Source: Campylobacteraceae bacterium (lineage in GTDB: Bacteria; Campylobacterota; Campylobacteria; Campylobacterales; Sulfurovaceae). Taken from it: a DNA stretch of 7,665 nt. Below, piece after piece: positions 5,777 through 7,665 of this stretch (position 1 is its first letter; every line of letters starts with the position of its first letter). The stretch is taken from positions 1-7,665 of the forward strand of contig JALWZK010000076.1 of the NCBI GenBank assembly GCA_027002665.1, written 5' to 3'. The translations under genes and the position numbers were made by a program. The notes under the pieces were generated by a model that saw only the letters and a list, made by a program, of their open reading frames with translations, was not told where the DNA came from and made no database searches.

Positions 5777-7307
5777 CTTTTAACTTTCTATATCCCAAAT
5801 CCTCTAAGGATAGCTCTCTATCTTTTTTAATAATATGGGGAGTGATTATTAAGACCAACTCCTCAACACTATTAATCTTAACCTCTCGTTTAAATAGTTG
5901 GTCGAGAAGAGGTAAATCTCCAAGTAGCGGAACCTTAGATACCTTTGTCCCTTTCTTAGATGAGATGAGTCCCCCCAAGATGACATGTTGCCCATCTCTC
6001 ATTGTTACAACTGAAGAGATTTGTTTTCTTGATAAGTCTGGTGGAATATTTCTTGAGCCTGTATTATCTCTCTGGACTACATCTAAGGTATCGGATATTG
6101 ATGGATTAATCTTTAGAGTAATTATCCCATCTTCTGAAATCTCTGGCGTAATATCCAATAGAATCCCTGCAAATACAGAATCTATCGTCTCTCCACTTGT
6201 TGAACTTCCTGCTCCACTTGCACCTTGTAGCACAGATTGTGTCTGTATCTTATAGAATAGCTCATTTCCAACCGATATGAGTGCCGGTTGATTATTTAGA
6301 GTTAATACTTTAGGATTAGAGATAGACCTTACATCACCTTGAGTTTTTAAAAATTTTATAATATCGTTCATCTTAACGGAGCTATTAGCTACCAATCCTC
6401 TTGCATTTGGAACTCCACCCTTGCCGAGAGTTGCACTGTCAATACTATTTCCACCAGTGCTATCTTGACTCCACCCCAACTCTGTAATATTCTTCTTAGA
6501 TAGAATAAATGTCGATACTGCCATATTTTGTAAACTATATAGTTGCGACCAGTCGATACCTGTTGTGGCACTATCATCAAAGGAGACACTTAAAATACTT
6601 ACATCAATTAATACCTGATTTTGTAGCTGCTTTGAAATCTCATGAATATACTCTGATACCCTTTTCAACTGCTGAGGTGTTCCGGTAACTGTAATCATTC
6701 CCGCCTCTGCATTTACTATTGGCTCTGGAGCTTTATAGTTATCTTCTGGTCTATTGATGAGACTATGCAACTCTTTCGCTATTTTTGACCAAAACTTAAA
6801 ATTGTCATTTGTCTCAATAGATACACCTGTTTTAGAACCGGTAGAGCCACTCCCTTTATCTCCACCACCTCCAGCACTCTTTACACCACCTCCCGAGCTA
6901 CTATTATTTGCAATAGTTACATGTGCATTACTCTTTCCGATTCTCTCTCCAGATATATAATCCAATCTAAATGTTTTAGTCTTAAGATAGTATATCTCTA
7001 ATCTATTTCCAATTAAATCGTAACCTATATTATTTTCAGTTAATATGGTATCTAAAAACTCGATTAGAGAGGCATTTTTTAAATTTACAAAATATAGATG
7101 CTCTTGAAGTCGCTTCTTTGCCTCTCTATCTTTTACAATAATAGTCAATCCACATGCATCTGCAATATTTTCTATAACATCACTATATGTTAATGAACTA
7201 TCAAGGGTTACTGTAAACATTTGAGTAGCACAATTTTGTGCTTGAATATTACTTACTCCTATGTTTAAAAATAGAGATATTATTATAATTTTTTTTAAAA
7301 ATCTCAT
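5763..7307 (-). CDS. mshL: Outer-membrane secretin, MshL/CtsD type
   Basis: This protein forms the gated outer-membrane ring through which a pilus, and possibly DNA, passes. Its 514 residues start with a signal peptide (cleavage near IQA, residue 23). An STN/N0-like domain (about 30-110) contains the only cysteines, Cys26 and Cys52. A Gly/Ser-rich loop (about 136-160) leads into an N1-type domain (about 195-228, PIVNAEAGMITVTGTPQQL). The secretin core (about 320-495) shows SNPKVLTLNNQPA, the LLDITPEIS strand, RDGQHVILGGLIS and the hallmark VPLLGDLPLLDQLF (459-472), and ends in VLIITPHII. The N-terminus is short compared with GspD, as expected for MshL. The ATG overlaps the upstream gene's stop (ATGA) and has AAGGA in front. 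In C. jejuni the counterpart is ctsD. No lipobox is seen, so outer-membrane insertion may need a separate pilotin. Confidence 0.95.
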   Translation of the reverse strand: MRFLKKIIIISLFLNIGVSNIQAQNCATQMFTVTLDSSLTYSDVIENIADACGLTIIVKDREAKKRLQEHLYFVNLKNASLIEFLDTILTENNIGYDLIGNRLEIYYLKTKTFRLDYISGERIGKSNAHVTIANNSSSGGGVKSAGGGGDKGSGSTGSKTGVSIETNDNFKFWSKIAKELHSLINRPEDNYKAPEPIVNAEAGMITVTGTPQQLKRVSEYIHEISKQLQNQVLIDVSILSVSFDDSATTGIDWSQLYSLQNMAVSTFILSKKNITELGWSQDSTGGNSIDSATLGKGGVPNARGLVANSSVKMNDIIKFLKTQGDVRSISNPKVLTLNNQPALISVGNELFYKIQTQSVLQGASGAGSSTSGETIDSVFAGILLDITPEISEDGIITLKINPSISDTLDVVQRDNTGSRNIPPDLSRKQISSVVTMRDGQHVILGGLISSKKGTKVSKVPLLGDLPLLDQLFKREVKINSVEELVLIITPHIIKKDRELSLEDLGYRKLKDEKK

Positions 7308-7665
7308 TTTGATGTCCTTATAAACATTTTAAATTTTCTCTTTCTCTCTCTTATCTTAAGTCGCTTCTCTCCTCTTATATCTCTTAAAATAACAGTTCTA
7401 TTTCCAATGGCTTTAATGGTATATCCTCCAAGTTTACTACCTACCTTATACCATTTTCCATTGATAAAGGCTCTATGGTTAAGAATGGCCTTAAGCTCAT
7501 ATACCTCCTCAGGCTCTATAACCTTAACCTTCTTAATTTTAACTTCCTCTTTTTTGGACTCCTCTTTTACAACTCTCTTCTCTATTGCAAATGGATTTGG
7601 AGTGTTATCTAAAACATTTAGACCCAATCCTACTCTCTCAACTTTTATTCTATTTACCATTTCAG
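7304..7665 (-). CDS. MshK/PilP-like periplasmic secretin partner (CtsR position), probably 5'-truncated
   Basis: The 118 residues from the ATG at 7660 have two parts: a charged N-terminal segment with NPFA and a Lys/Glu-rich stretch (about 27-50), and a beta-rich domain (about 55-105). The latter contains AILNHRAFINGKWYKVGSKL followed by a V-x-L-R strand, which follows the pattern of MshK and PilP/GspC-type domains (R-x-A-I-I-N-G-x-x-V-x-x-G, then beta strands). Such proteins are secreted or membrane-anchored, yet no hydrophobic segment is present here and the frame remains open to the window edge. The true start with a signal peptide therefore probably lies beyond 7665. The stop overlaps the secretin start by 4 nt (ATGA), consistent with a protein that works with the secretin. 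Position matches mshK in MSHA loci and ctsR in C. jejuni. The fold assignment is from pattern only, so moderate confidence. Confidence 0.7.
   Translation of the reverse strand, partial: EMVNRIKVERVGLGLNVLDNTPNPFAIEKRVVKEESKKEEVKIKKVKVIEPEEVYELKAILNHRAFINGKWYKVGSKLGGYTIKAIGNRTVILRDIRGEKRLKIRERKRKFKMFIRTSK
7315..7319 (-). promoter_or_regulatory. Ribosome binding site of the secretin gene
   Basis: AAGGA on the minus strand lies 7 nt before the ATG at 7307, inside the upstream MshK-like gene. It fixes the start that yields a complete signal peptide. Confidence 0.65.

Larger units (their letters stand above)
656..7665 (-). other. Seven-gene MSHA/Cts-type pilus or DNA-uptake operon (3' part)
   Basis: All seven minus-strand genes are contiguous: the junctions are a 4-nt overlap (7304-7307), a 14-nt overlap (5763-5776), an 8-nt overlap (4961-4968), a 1-nt overlap (4180), a 10-nt gap (3646-3655) and a 1-nt overlap (1903). 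No internal promoter or terminator space exists, so a single transcript from a promoter beyond 7665 is likely. The order equals mshK-L-M-N-(extra)-E-G and ctsR-D-P-X-E-F. Confidence 0.85.

Noticed and set aside
5842..6255. Open frame of 137 codons on the + strand, opposite the secretin gene
   Set aside because: It lies fully antisense to the conserved secretin core, its translation shows no recognisable domain, and it has no clear ribosome binding site.
7218..7238. Lipoprotein signal in the secretin near Cys26
   Set aside because: The residues before the cysteine (AQNC) do not form a lipobox; a standard signal peptidase I site at about residue 23 fits better.

Overview
The window is AT-rich and almost entirely coding. 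Its codon use (AGA for Arg, ATA for Ile), its lysine- and isoleucine-rich proteins and its gene content point to a member of the Campylobacterota, probably a free-living or marine type (Sulfurimonas/Sulfurovum/Arcobacter-like) rather than a host-adapted Campylobacter. That assignment is inference; no rRNA or other taxonomic marker is present.

Layout: at the left edge, on the + strand, lies the end of an OmpR/PhoB-type response regulator (2-640, 5' end outside the window) whose receiver domain lacks the usual phospho-acceptor Asp. It converges, with only 15 nt between stop codons, on a seven-gene minus-strand operon that fills the rest of the window (656-7665). In transcription order the operon encodes: a MshK/PilP-like periplasmic protein (5' end probably cut off by the window edge), a MshL/CtsD-type secretin, a MshM/ExeA/CtsP-type AAA+ ATPase, a MshN-like membrane-anchored TPR protein with a long basic linker, a small secreted protein of unknown function, a GspE/MshE/CtsE-type assembly ATPase, and a GspF/MshG/CtsF inner-membrane platform protein. 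Six of the seven genes are joined by overlaps of 1 to 14 nt or by a 10-nt gap, and all intergenic space is explained.

The order matches both the mshK-L-M-N-E-G block of MSHA pilus loci and the ctsR-D-P-X-E-F block of Campylobacter jejuni, which is needed for natural transformation. The simplest reading is a type IV pilus / type II secretion-like envelope machine, most likely for DNA uptake. The secretin forms the outer-membrane gate, the MshK-like and MshN-like proteins link it across the periplasm, the MshM-like ATPase has an accessory assembly role, and the GspE ATPase drives the GspF platform. No pilin, prepilin peptidase or ComEC-like DNA channel lies in the window. The least understood parts are the 174-aa secreted protein between the MshN-like and GspE genes, the atypical regulator next door, and the degenerate N-terminal domain of the assembly ATPase. 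No RNA gene, mobile element, CRISPR array, long repeat or convincing terminator was found.
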